From NCBI RefSeq assembly GCF_036010665.1, contig NZ_CP108581.1:6319501-6383500 (forward strand): a stretch of DNA of 64,000 nt, read 5' to 3'. This DNA comes from Microbispora sp. NBC_01189 (lineage in GTDB: Bacteria > Actinomycetota > Actinomycetes > Streptosporangiales > Streptosporangiaceae). Below the pieces are notes generated by a model, which made no database searches, was not told the DNA's origin, and worked only from the letters and a program-made list of their open reading frames with translations. Every line of letters starts with the position of its first letter. Within the stretch, counting starts at the first letter, position 1. Below, piece by piece: positions 56,567 to 64,000 of the stretch. The position numbers were made by a program, and so were the translations under genes.

Positions 56567-57508
56567 GTGTTGAGAGACGTCGTGACGGCCGTGGGGCTGA
56601 CCAAACGCTATCGGGGCAGCGAGAGACCGGCCGTGGACGACGTCTCCTTCGAGATCGCCCAGGGGGAGACCATCGGCCTCCTGGGCCCCAACGGCGCCGG
56701 CAAGACCACCCTGATCAAGATGATCTGCGGCGTCACCACTCCGACCTCCGGGGAGATCCGGGTCTTCGACGCCGATCCGGTGCGTCAGCCCGTCCTCGCC
56801 AAGAGCGGCATCGGCGCGATGCACCAGTCCGGTCCGTTCGACATGATGCTGCCGGCGCTGGACAACCTGCGCATCGCCGCCCGGTTCCGCGGGCTGCGGT
56901 GGCGCGACGTACGGCCCTGGGCGTTCGAGGTGGCGGACTTCCTCGGCGTCACCGGCTCGATGCAGCGCCTGGTGTTCCAGATGTCGGGTGGTCAGCGGCA
57001 GCGGCTCCAACTGGTGCGGGCGCTGCTCACCATCCCGCGGCTGCTCATCCTCGACGAGCCCTCCGCGGGCCTGGACGTCGCGGGGCGGCGCCAGGTCGAG
57101 CGGTTCGTGACCTGGCTGCGCGAGGAGCACGGCGTGACGGTGCTGTGGACCAGCCACCACATCGACGAACTGGAGCGCAACAGCCAGCGCGTGCTGGTCG
57201 TGGACAGCGGGCGGGTGGTGCGGTTCGCCAAGCCGCGCGAGCTCGTGGAGGAGTTCGGCAGCACCCACCTGCTGGTGACCGTCGAGGACCCGGCGTCGGG
57301 CGGCCTCGTGGCCGCCTGGGCGGAGTCGGCCGGGCTCCGGGCCAAGGCCGAGGACAACGAGGTGCGCATCGACGACGCGAAGGCACGCGACCTGCTGCCG
57401 GAGTTGTCCCGCTACTGCCAGGACCACGCCGTCGCGATCACCGGGGTGTCGACCGCCGTGGACTCGCTTGAGGAGGTCTTCCTCCGGATGACCGGGAACG
57501 AGGGCTGA
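56567..57508 (+). CDS. ABC exporter ATP-binding protein (DrrA/CcmA class)
   Basis: 313 residues with Walker A GPNGAGKTT near 42, Q-loop MHQSGPFD, signature MSGGQRQRLQL near 140, Walker B LLILDEPSAGLD near 160, and a C-terminal extension typical of drug/peptide exporters. The GTG at 56567 (or the adjacent TTG) follows AAGGG. It begins the operon and pairs with the permease 2 bp downstream; export of, or self-protection from, the cluster product is inferred. Confidence 0.93.
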   Translation: MLRDVVTAVGLTKRYRGSERPAVDDVSFEIAQGETIGLLGPNGAGKTTLIKMICGVTTPTSGEIRVFDADPVRQPVLAKSGIGAMHQSGPFDMMLPALDNLRIAARFRGLRWRDVRPWAFEVADFLGVTGSMQRLVFQMSGGQRQRLQLVRALLTIPRLLILDEPSAGLDVAGRRQVERFVTWLREEHGVTVLWTSHHIDELERNSQRVLVVDSGRVVRFAKPRELVEEFGSTHLLVTVEDPASGGLVAAWAESAGLRAKAEDNEVRIDDAKARDLLPELSRYCQDHAVAITGVSTAVDSLEEVFLRMTGNEG

Positions 57509-57510
57509 CG

Positions 57511-58323
57511 ATGGCCGCCGGGCTGCACTTCCACGCCGCGCCCCCCGCCCCCACGGCGCGGGCGACGGACCTGCTCGCGGTGCTCTACCGGGAGTACGCG
57601 CTGCTCGCCCGCAACCGGGTCTACCTGATCCTCGGCCTGACGCCGATGCTGGTCTACCTCCTGCTGGTGAACACCTCGCTGAGCAACCTCGTCAGGGTCG
57701 TCGACTACAAGGGCGTCAGCGTCGGGTTCGCGGTCTTCCTGCTCCCCATGACGCTGGCGATGTCGGTCGTGAGCGCGGCGGCCACTTCCGCCATGGCCGT
57801 GTTCCAGGAGGAGATGAGCGGGGTGGCGACCCAGCTGTGGTCCTACCCCATGCGCAGGTCGCGCTTCCTGCTCGGCAAGATGATCGCCGGTGTGTCGCTG
57901 GTGCTGGGGCAGACCCTGCTGGGCCTCGGCGTGGCGGCGCTCATCTTCGATCTGCCGTTCGGCCCGGAGAACTGGGTGGGGCTGCTGTCGGCGCTCGCGC
58001 TGTCCGCCCTGGCGCTCAACGGGCTGTACCTCGCGGCGGCGATCACGATCACGGACTACCAGGCCTTCATGGTGCTGTCGAACGTGTCGATGCCCGTCCT
58101 CGTCTTCAGCGCCCCGTCGATGTACACCACCGAGAGCATGCCGACGGTGCTGCAGTGGATCTCGGTGGTCAACCCGCTGACGTACGCGATCAACGGGATG
58201 CGGGACGCCGCGGTCTTCGGGGTCGGCGAGGCCTGGGTGGACCTGCTCGTGCTGGCGGTCATGGCGGTCGTCGGCTACACCGTGGGCGGCCGCGCCCTGA
58301 TCAACCGCGCACGCAACATCTGA
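57511..58323 (+). CDS. ABC-2 type exporter permease
   Basis: 270 residues with six membrane segments, first at about 42-60. The amphipathic segment YREYALLARNRVYLILGLTP before it and the VNPLTYAINGMRDAA motif near 220 are typical of ABC-2 permeases of the DrrB/NodJ type. Forms the exporter with the preceding gene. Confidence 0.93.
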   Translation: MAAGLHFHAAPPAPTARATDLLAVLYREYALLARNRVYLILGLTPMLVYLLLVNTSLSNLVRVVDYKGVSVGFAVFLLPMTLAMSVVSAAATSAMAVFQEEMSGVATQLWSYPMRRSRFLLGKMIAGVSLVLGQTLLGLGVAALIFDLPFGPENWVGLLSALALSALALNGLYLAAAITITDYQAFMVLSNVSMPVLVFSAPSMYTTESMPTVLQWISVVNPLTYAINGMRDAAVFGVGEAWVDLLVLAVMAVVGYTVGGRALINRARNI

Positions 58324-58331
58324 CACCCGGC

Positions 58332-58359
58332 ATCCAGCACTCGGTATCCAGCACTCGGC
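58332..58359 (+). repeat. 14-bp direct repeat
   Basis: ATCCAGCACTCGGT followed directly by ATCCAGCACTCGGC in the 90-bp gap between the permease and ycaO genes. Confidence 0.8.
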
Positions 58360-58413
58360 GCCTGACACGACCGGCCTGACAGGGCGCCTCACCTCGACAC
58401 GGGCAAGGGGACG

Positions 58414-59577
58414 ATGCGGACAGAAACCTCCTCCCACTCCTGGCTACTCTCCGGTTCCGACCAGTCGAAGGTCCGGCTGCCGGGGACGGACCGGGCCCGG
58501 GACCCCGCCGCCACACTGGAGATGGCTGGCCGCGCCGCGCGCCGGGCCGGGGTCACCCGGGTCGCGGACATCACCCGGCTCGACACCCTCGGCATCCCGA
58601 CGTACCAGGCGATCAGGCCTGCCGCGCGGACCCTCGCCGTCTCCCAGGGCAAGGGCGTCACGGCGGACCTGGCGAAGCTGTCCGCCATGATGGAGTCCGT
58701 CGAACTCTGGCACGCCGAGCAGCCCATGCGGCCGGTCACGACCGCGTCCCCCCGTGAGCTGGCCGGGGAACTGGGCTACGACGTGGGCGCCCTTCCGCGC
58801 TGCGCGCCGAGCCTGCTGCACGACGGGCTGCCGGTGGACTGGGTGGCCGCCAGATCACTCGCCGACGGCTCGCCGACGCTCGTTCCGATGGAGCTCGCGC
58901 AGTTCACCCTCGTCCGCAGGACGGGCTGGCACCCACCGGTGTTCTTCTCCTCGACCAACGGCCTGGCCAGCGGGAACACGCTGACGGAGGGCGTGCTGCA
59001 CGCGTTGTACGAGGTGATCGAACGGGACGCCGTCACCGTCTTCATGACCGGCGGCGACCGGGGAACCCTGGTCGACCCGCGCTCGCTCGGCTCGCCGGTC
59101 GTCGACGACCTGTGCGTCACGATGGAACGGGCCCGCGTCCGCATGGAGGTCAGGTCGCTGGCCTCGCCGACCGGGCTGCCGTGCTTTCTCGCCCGGATCA
59201 CCTGCGACGACTATCCGCCGCCGTTCCTCGGCTTCGGCTGCCACCTCAGCTCGGAGATCGCGCTCACCCGCGCCGTCACCGAGGCCGCGCAGGCGAGGCT
59301 GGGCTACATCGCGGGGTCGCGCGACGACCTGCACGCGAACGTCCACGACGGCCAGGGCGCGCCGCGACGACCGGAGCCGCCGCGGGAGGCCGGCGCGCGG
59401 ATCACGCCGTTGCACGCGCACGAGAGCCTGGTCGACGACCTGGACGACGTGGTGAAGCGCGCCACGGTCGCCTTCTCCCACGCGCCTCTCGTCGTCGACC
59501 TGACGCGGGAGGACCCCGGAGTGCCGGTCGTCAGGGTGCTGGCTCCGGGGAGCCGCGTCTGCCCGGAGGTCTTCTGA
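58414..59577 (+). CDS. ycaO: YcaO-domain protein
   Basis: 387 residues. The YcaO core is clear: SQGKGVTADLAKLSAMMESVELWHAEQP (quoted by position, 71-98), FFSSTNGLASGNTLTEG near 176, LHALYEVIERDAVT near 195, and SSEIALTRAVTEAAQARLGY near 277. YcaO enzymes use ATP to activate a peptide amide, forming azolines, amidines or thioamides. It lacks the Pro-rich C-terminus of azoline-forming members (ends CPEVF), and its stop overlaps the tfuA start, the pattern of thioamide-forming YcaO-TfuA pairs. AAGGGG lies just before the ATG. Confidence 0.94.
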   Translation: MRTETSSHSWLLSGSDQSKVRLPGTDRARDPAATLEMAGRAARRAGVTRVADITRLDTLGIPTYQAIRPAARTLAVSQGKGVTADLAKLSAMMESVELWHAEQPMRPVTTASPRELAGELGYDVGALPRCAPSLLHDGLPVDWVAARSLADGSPTLVPMELAQFTLVRRTGWHPPVFFSSTNGLASGNTLTEGVLHALYEVIERDAVTVFMTGGDRGTLVDPRSLGSPVVDDLCVTMERARVRMEVRSLASPTGLPCFLARITCDDYPPPFLGFGCHLSSEIALTRAVTEAAQARLGYIAGSRDDLHANVHDGQGAPRRPEPPREAGARITPLHAHESLVDDLDDVVKRATVAFSHAPLVVDLTREDPGVPVVRVLAPGSRVCPEVF

Positions 59578-60965
59578 TGAGCGGGGATGTTCTGACGAGC
59601 TCGCCGGACGTGGTCGTCTACGCCGGTCCGACGATCTCCGCCGACGAGGTCCGCGGCGTCGTGCCGCACGCGCGGGTGCGGCCGCCCGTCGCCCGGGGCG
59701 ACCTGCTCAGCGAGAGGTGGAGCCCGGACGACACCGCCGTCATCATCGACGGCTACTACCGCGAGAAGCTGGCGGTGGGCCACAAGGAGATCCTCTGGCT
59801 GATCGCCGAGGGCGTGCGCGTCGTCGGCGCGGCCAGCATGGGCGCCTTGCGCGCGGCCGAGCTGAGCCCGTACGGCATGACCGGCGCCGGGACCGTGTTC
59901 GACATGTACGCGACGGGCGAGGTCGACGGCGACGACGAGGTCGCGGTGCTGCACGGCCCCGCCGACCTCGGCTATCCGGCCGGGACGGTCGCGCTGGTCA
60001 ACCTCCGGTACGGCTGCCGGGAGGGGGCGAGGACGGGCCGGATCCCGGCGGAGGCCGGGGAGCGCATCGTCCGCGCGGCCAAGGCGATGCCGTTCGCGAA
60101 CCGCACCTGGCGCGACCTCGACGCGGTGGTGGACCCCGGCGACCGCGCCTGCCTGGAGACGCTGCGGCGGCTGATCGGCACGGGGGAGTGGGACGTCAAA
60201 CGGCTGGACGCGCTGGCCGCGCTGCGGGCGGCCGGCGAGCGCCGCGCCGAAAGGCCCGTCGAGCGGGCCGGTGAGAGGCCCGGCGAGCGGCCCGGTGCGG
60301 AGCCCGCGGCCTGGGCGGCCGACACGGCGCTGACGGGGATCACCCACTACGAGGCGCTGAAGTGGCGGTCGAGGCGCGAGTACGCGCCGGGCCGGTGGAT
60401 GACCGACCTCGACGTCGTGACCGCGGGGCGGCTGTTCGGCGACGACTACCCCCGCCTGCACGAGGAGACGCTGACCGGCCTGCTGACCGGCTTCGCCGCC
60501 GACCGGGGCCTCGACCTGGAGGCGTACGTCCGCGCCGGGCTCGGGATCGCCGGAGCCGAGCCCCTGCCGCCCGTCCTCGCGCCGTGGCTCACCGAGACCG
60601 AGCGGGCCGCCCTCCCTGTCGGAGAACAGCTGCGGCTGGTCATGGTGCGGGTCTGGCCGGTCTGGCAGTCGGAGGACTGGCGGCCGGTCGTGCTGGAACG
60701 GGTCCGGGAGTCGGGCCACTGGCAGGAATGGTCGCAGATCGTCGCCCGCGCCGACGAGGCGGCGGAGCGGACCCGTGGCCGGCTCGCCGTCCCGCCGCCG
60801 GAGATCTGCGCGAAGCTCTTCCTTCGTCACTGGCACGGGAAGGGGACGTCGGCCGAGGTGGAGATGGCCCGGCGCGGGTTCACCGGCCCGCAGGAGCTGG
60901 GTCACGCCGTCCGGAGGTTCTTCGCCCTCGACGTCCAGAACGCGCGTGCCTCCGGGAACCGGTGA
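59577..60965 (+). CDS. tfuA: TfuA-domain protein with C-terminal extension
   Basis: 462 residues. TfuA core at about 10-205: VVVYAGPTISADEV, IIDGYYREKLAVGHKEI, VVGAASMGALRAAELSPYGM, GTVFDMYATGEVDGDDEVAV. After a low-complexity Arg/Glu/Pro stretch (215-245) comes a second region of about 215 residues rich in Trp and helices that I cannot assign and that is longer than in minimal TfuA proteins. TfuA is known to partner YcaO for backbone thioamidation, probably by delivering sulfur. Starts with ATG overlapping the ycaO stop (TGATG). Confidence 0.93.
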   Translation: MSGDVLTSSPDVVVYAGPTISADEVRGVVPHARVRPPVARGDLLSERWSPDDTAVIIDGYYREKLAVGHKEILWLIAEGVRVVGAASMGALRAAELSPYGMTGAGTVFDMYATGEVDGDDEVAVLHGPADLGYPAGTVALVNLRYGCREGARTGRIPAEAGERIVRAAKAMPFANRTWRDLDAVVDPGDRACLETLRRLIGTGEWDVKRLDALAALRAAGERRAERPVERAGERPGERPGAEPAAWAADTALTGITHYEALKWRSRREYAPGRWMTDLDVVTAGRLFGDDYPRLHEETLTGLLTGFAADRGLDLEAYVRAGLGIAGAEPLPPVLAPWLTETERAALPVGEQLRLVMVRVWPVWQSEDWRPVVLERVRESGHWQEWSQIVARADEAAERTRGRLAVPPPEICAKLFLRHWHGKGTSAEVEMARRGFTGPQELGHAVRRFFALDVQNARASGNR

Positions 60966-61049
60966 CGCCGGGCCGGCGCGGGGGCCCGGCGCGGGGCCGG
61001 CTGTGGTCCGTGTCCCGGAACGCCGGTGAGTCCGCGTGAGGAGAGGGTC

Positions 61050-62318
61050 GTGACCGTGACCACGCCCGGGCAGCCGTCCGGCCCGGCCGCGCAGCCGTTC
61101 GACCCGGCGGCCGCGCGGCACCGGCCGGACCCCCACCCGTTGTTCCACCGCATGCGCGAGCACACGCCGGTCTACCGGTATGTGGGCCCGGCGAGCGGCC
61201 GGGTGCTGTGGTACCTGACGCGGTACGCCGACGTGCAGCGTGCGCTGCTCGATCCGGACGTCGGGCGTCAGCTCGACCGGCTGCCGCCCGAGCTCGCCGC
61301 GCCGCACCGCCGGGCCGAGATGCGCGACCCGCTGGCCATACTGCGGCGCAACGTCTTCCACCTCGATCCGCCCGACCACACCCGCATCCGCAGGCTGATG
61401 GCGCCGGCCTTCGGCGCCCGTACGGTGGCCGCGCTGGAGCGGCGCGTCCACCGGGTCGCCGGCGAGCTCGTGGGCGGCATGGCGGCGACGGCGGCGGCGG
61501 GCGGCGAGGCCGACCTGATCCGGGAGCTGGCGCTGCCGCTGCCGGTCCTGGTCGTCGCCGACCTGCTCGGCCTGCCCCCCGAGGACCGCGCCCGGCTGCG
61601 CGGGTGGAGCGACGAGATCGTGGGCAGCGGGGACGCGGGCCGGATCCGCCGGGCCGGCCTGGAGTTCGCCGCGTACGCCAATGAGAGGATCGACGAGCGG
61701 CTGGCGCACCCGGGGGAGGACCTGCTGAGCCGGCTCGCCGAGGCCGAGCGGACGGGCGGGATCAGCCGCGCCGAGCTGGTCTCCAGCGTGTTCCAGCTGC
61801 TGCTCGCCGGGGACGAGACGACCGTCAACCTGATCGGGAACGGCATGCTGGAGTTGCTGCGGCACCCCCGCCAGATGGAGCGGCTTCGGGCGCGCCCGGA
61901 GCTGATCGGCTCCATGGTCGAGGAGGCGCTGCGGTACAACGGCCCGGTCGGCCACTCCCGCCCGCTGTACGTCCTCGCCGACGTGGAGATCGGCGGGACC
62001 GTGATCCCCCAGGGGGACGTGGTCGTGCCGGTGCTGCTGGCGGCCAACCGCGACCCTGCGGTCTTCCCCCGGCCGGACGTCTTCGACATCGGCCGCAGCC
62101 CCAACCGGCATCTGGGCTTCGGCCACGGCGCGCACTTCTGCCTCGGCGCTGCGCTCGCGCGGCTGCAGGCCGCGGCCGCCATCGGGGCGCTGGTGCGGCG
62201 GTTCCCCGGCATCGCCCTCGCGGTCGATCCCGCCGGCCTGGAGTGGACGCCCGACCTGTTCCTGCACGGCGTACGCCGCCTGCCGCTGCGGCTGCACCTG
62301 GAGGCGGGCGCCGCGTGA
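61050..62318 (+). CDS. Cytochrome P450 of the YcaO operon
   Basis: 422 residues: I-helix LLAGDETTVNLI near 257, K-helix EEALRYN near 292, heme loop FGHGAHFCLGAAL near 360. Start GTG at 61050 with GGAGAGGG; GTG at 61056 is the alternative. It is 84 bp after tfuA and in the same operon, so it likely oxidises the peptide or other product. It is not closely similar to the P450 at 45479. Confidence 0.94.
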   Translation: MTVTTPGQPSGPAAQPFDPAAARHRPDPHPLFHRMREHTPVYRYVGPASGRVLWYLTRYADVQRALLDPDVGRQLDRLPPELAAPHRRAEMRDPLAILRRNVFHLDPPDHTRIRRLMAPAFGARTVAALERRVHRVAGELVGGMAATAAAGGEADLIRELALPLPVLVVADLLGLPPEDRARLRGWSDEIVGSGDAGRIRRAGLEFAAYANERIDERLAHPGEDLLSRLAEAERTGGISRAELVSSVFQLLLAGDETTVNLIGNGMLELLRHPRQMERLRARPELIGSMVEEALRYNGPVGHSRPLYVLADVEIGGTVIPQGDVVVPVLLAANRDPAVFPRPDVFDIGRSPNRHLGFGHGAHFCLGAALARLQAAAAIGALVRRFPGIALAVDPAGLEWTPDLFLHGVRRLPLRLHLEAGAA

Positions 62319-62361
62319 CACCCGCCCCGCGCCTGTCAGAGCCTTCGGAAGGAACCGGCCC

Positions 62362-63396
62362 ATGAGCGAACTACCGCGAGGCCTCGCGGGGCAGGCGAAC
62401 CTGTCCCGGATGGCCTTCGGCTACGCCACCTCGCAGATCCTCTACGCCGCCGTCCGGCTCGGCGTGCCGGACCTGCTCGCGGAGGAGGCCGTACCGGTCG
62501 CGCGGCTCGCGGAGCGCACCGGGTCGGACCCCGGCGCGCTGCACCGGCTGCTCCGCGCGCTGGTGGTGCTCGGCGTGGCGGAGGAGGGGGAGCCCGGATG
62601 CTTCACGCTGACGCCGCAGGGACGGCCGCTCTGCGCCGGCCACCCGTGGTCGATGCGCTCCAGCCTCCTGCTGCTCGGCGACCCGGCGACGTGGCAGGCG
62701 TGGGGGGCGCTGACCCACAGTGTGCGGACCGGTGAGACGGCGTGGGACCACGCGCACGGCAGCCCGCTGTTCGACCACCTCGCCCGCCACCCGGACCTGT
62801 CGGCGGTGTTCAACAGGGCGATGCGCGAGGGCACCGAACGGATCGCGCCCGCGCTCCCCAAGGCGTACGACTTCACCGGCGCGCAGACCGTGGTCGACGT
62901 CGGCGGCGGCAACGGCACGCTGCTGGCGGCGGTGCTCGCGGCCGTCCCGGGCCTCAAGGGGATCCTGTTCGACACCGCCGAGGGGGTCGCCGGCGCCGAC
63001 GAGGAGTTCCGGCGGGCGGGGTTGTCGGACAGGTGCGTCATCGAGACCGGCGACTTCTTCGAGGCCGTGCCCGGGGGTGACGTCATGCTGGTCAAGGGCG
63101 TGCTGCACGACTGGGACGACCGGCGCTGCGTCGACCTGCTGCGTGGCTGCCGCCGGTCGATCGCGGCGGACGGGCGCCTGCTCGTGCTGGAGCCGGTGAT
63201 GCCGTCCGCCCTCGGCACGCCGGAGGCCGCCGGGGCCGTCATGAGCGACATCGCGATGCTCGTCTACACCGGCGGCCGGGAACGCGGCAGGGCCGAGTTC
63301 GCCGACCTGCTCGCCGCGGCCGGGTTCGACCTTACCGAGGTGACGCCGCCGCTCGGCGGCTCGGAGATCCGGATCCTCGTTGCGCGGCCCGCCTGA
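62362..63396 (+). CDS. SAM-dependent O-methyltransferase
   Basis: 344 residues of the acetylserotonin/carminomycin O-methyltransferase type: N-terminal dimerisation winged helix at about 10-95, SAM-binding VVDVGGGNGTLLAAVL near 178, acidic DLLRGC region and catalytic-His loop LVKGVLHDWDD near 245. AAGGA precedes the ATG. Last gene of the YcaO operon, followed by a 13-bp-stem hairpin. It would methylate a hydroxyl, perhaps one put in by the P450. Confidence 0.94.
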   Translation: MSELPRGLAGQANLSRMAFGYATSQILYAAVRLGVPDLLAEEAVPVARLAERTGSDPGALHRLLRALVVLGVAEEGEPGCFTLTPQGRPLCAGHPWSMRSSLLLLGDPATWQAWGALTHSVRTGETAWDHAHGSPLFDHLARHPDLSAVFNRAMREGTERIAPALPKAYDFTGAQTVVDVGGGNGTLLAAVLAAVPGLKGILFDTAEGVAGADEEFRRAGLSDRCVIETGDFFEAVPGGDVMLVKGVLHDWDDRRCVDLLRGCRRSIAADGRLLVLEPVMPSALGTPEAAGAVMSDIAMLVYTGGRERGRAEFADLLAAAGFDLTEVTPPLGGSEIRILVARPA

Positions 63397-63397
63397 G

Positions 63398-63445
63398 CCC
63401 CGCGCGGCCGCGTGCCGTGCTTCTCGGAGCTTCGGCCGCGCGGGG
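63398..63445 (+). terminator. Terminator of YcaO operon
   Basis: Perfect 13-bp arms CCCCGCGCGGCCG / CGGCCGCGCGGGG with a 22-base loop directly after the O-methyltransferase stop. Confidence 0.6.
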
Positions 63446-63593
63446 GAGCGGCGGTCACGGGAACTACTCGGCGCGTCAGGGCGACGCGGCGGGTCGCGGT
63501 GGTTCCAGCGGGGCTCCGCGTTCTCCTGGAGCCGGGTGGTTTCGGGAGGCGGGGGACTTCGGGAGCAGGGGGACTTCGGAAGGCGGCGTGGGT

Positions 63594-64000
63594 TCAGGGG
63601 GTCGCGGTGGCGAGGCGTGAGCGCAGCCACGCGGCCAGGCCGGGGTACTGCCCGATCGCCTCCTCGCTGGTGAGGAGGGGCTCCGGCCGTCCGGTCAGCA
63701 CCCGGGCGATCTCCGGCCTGTCCGTCGCGGTGTCATCGGAGAGCAATGTCTGGGCGGCGAAGAGCCCGGCGGCGATCCGCGGGCTGCTCAGCTTCGCCTG
63801 CGCGAGGCGGGTGCGGATCTCGCGTTCGAAGGCGTTCGGCGCGCGTCGCGGCGCATCGTCGCGTCCGGTCCCCGCACCGGCCCTTTCCACGGCGCCTGCA
63901 CCGGCCCTGCCAGCGGCACCTGCACCGGCTGTATCAATGGTGCCTGCCCTGGCACCTGCGCCGGTACCTTCAGCCCACTCTCCTGTGCCCGCGCCGGCCC
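63594..64000 (-). CDS. Hypothetical protein, 5' end outside window
   Basis: 135 codons open to the right edge. The visible N-terminal part is an Ala/Gly/Thr-rich low-complexity run encoded by short DNA repeats (GGTGCAGGTGCC-like); the C-terminal 85 residues (FEREIRTRLAQAKLSSPRIA, then QTLLSDDTATDRPEIARVL, ending AAWLRSRLATATP) look like a folded helical domain. No family recognised. Convergent with the YcaO operon. Confidence 0.6.
   Translation of the reverse strand, partial: AGAGTGEWAEGTGAGARAGTIDTAGAGAAGRAGAGAVERAGAGTGRDDAPRRAPNAFEREIRTRLAQAKLSSPRIAAGLFAAQTLLSDDTATDRPEIARVLTGRPEPLLTSEEAIGQYPGLAAWLRSRLATATP

Noticed and set aside
56394-56573. 59-codon frame overlapping the start of the ABC exporter gene, considered as RiPP precursor.
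   Set aside because: No ribosome binding site, basic composition without an acidic leader, and it reads out of the promoter region into the next gene.
63417-63620. 67-codon Gly/Ser-rich frame after the O-methyltransferase, considered as azole precursor.
   Set aside because: Starts at a GTG within the terminator loop with no ribosome site, and its composition is what GC-rich repeats give by chance; kept only as a remark in the precursor finding.

Overview
The window is high-GC DNA (roughly 70% or more by eye) with GTG and occasional TTG starts, strong GGAGG-type ribosome binding sites, C/G-ending codons, many secreted modular hydrolases with Pro-Ser linkers, and families typical of filamentous actinobacteria: a DUF574-type S-adenosyl methyltransferase, an HTH_38/MarR regulator beginning MPGGRLTQQ, PASTA-less Ser/Thr kinases, and ClpC. 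I infer an actinomycete, plausibly Streptosporangiales; the sequence alone does not fix the genus. I see no rRNA, tRNA, CRISPR array or insertion sequence.

Layout. 1-7696: an aldouronate (glucuronoxylan fragment) locus on the minus strand (LplB/YtcP-type permeases, solute-binding lipoprotein, DUF624 protein, GH67 alpha-glucuronidase cut by the left edge) with a divergent LacI regulator. 7677-16384: a six-gene minus-strand operon (sugar ABC importer, enolase-superfamily acid-sugar dehydratase, beta-helix glycosidase, GH51 arabinofuranosidase) with a divergent GntR/FadR regulator whose palindrome overlaps the -35 box. 16779-20291: convergent secreted ThuA-CBM6-CBM6 and GH39-like-CBM13 proteins. 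20939-24674: clpC, a protein of unknown function, a TetR regulator. 24953-29954: a ChvE/GguAB-type monosaccharide importer and its LacI regulator. 30275-36667: divergent GH10-CBM13 xylanase and CBM13-GH43 / GH27-CBM13 pair around a 1.1-kb regulatory region full of palindromes and tandem repeats. 36732-44809: methyltransferase, a lipoprotein that resembles the pro-domain of the neighbouring S1 protease, the S1 protease, a short M1 metallopeptidase, a small membrane protein and an S8 protease. 44902-48177: cupin, cytochrome P450, divergent HTH_38/MarR regulator, membrane protein. 48516-55766: a CE1-GH10-CBM2 bifunctional xylan esterase/xylanase, a Ser/Thr kinase with a Cys-rich outer domain, a DUF4259-like protein, and a GH44-CBM2 glucanase. 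56042-63396: a compact putative natural-product operon (HTH-only LuxR protein, ABC exporter pair, YcaO, TfuA, P450, O-methyltransferase). 63594-64000: a hypothetical gene cut by the right edge.

How it fits together. Most of the window is one plant-cell-wall (chiefly glucuronoarabinoxylan) utilisation region: secreted esterase, xylanases, GH43, GH27, GH39-like and GH44 enzymes cut the polymer outside; three separate ABC importers take up aldouronates, an arabinose-rich or acid-sugar oligomer, and a monosaccharide; intracellular GH67, GH51 and the beta-helix enzyme finish the job. A recurring 11-bp palindrome (core GAAA-N-TTTC) lies upstream of four of these loci and suggests a common LacI-type regulon. 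The YcaO-TfuA-P450-O-methyltransferase operon at the right end is the best candidate for an undescribed biosynthetic system; I could not find a convincing precursor peptide for it in the window.
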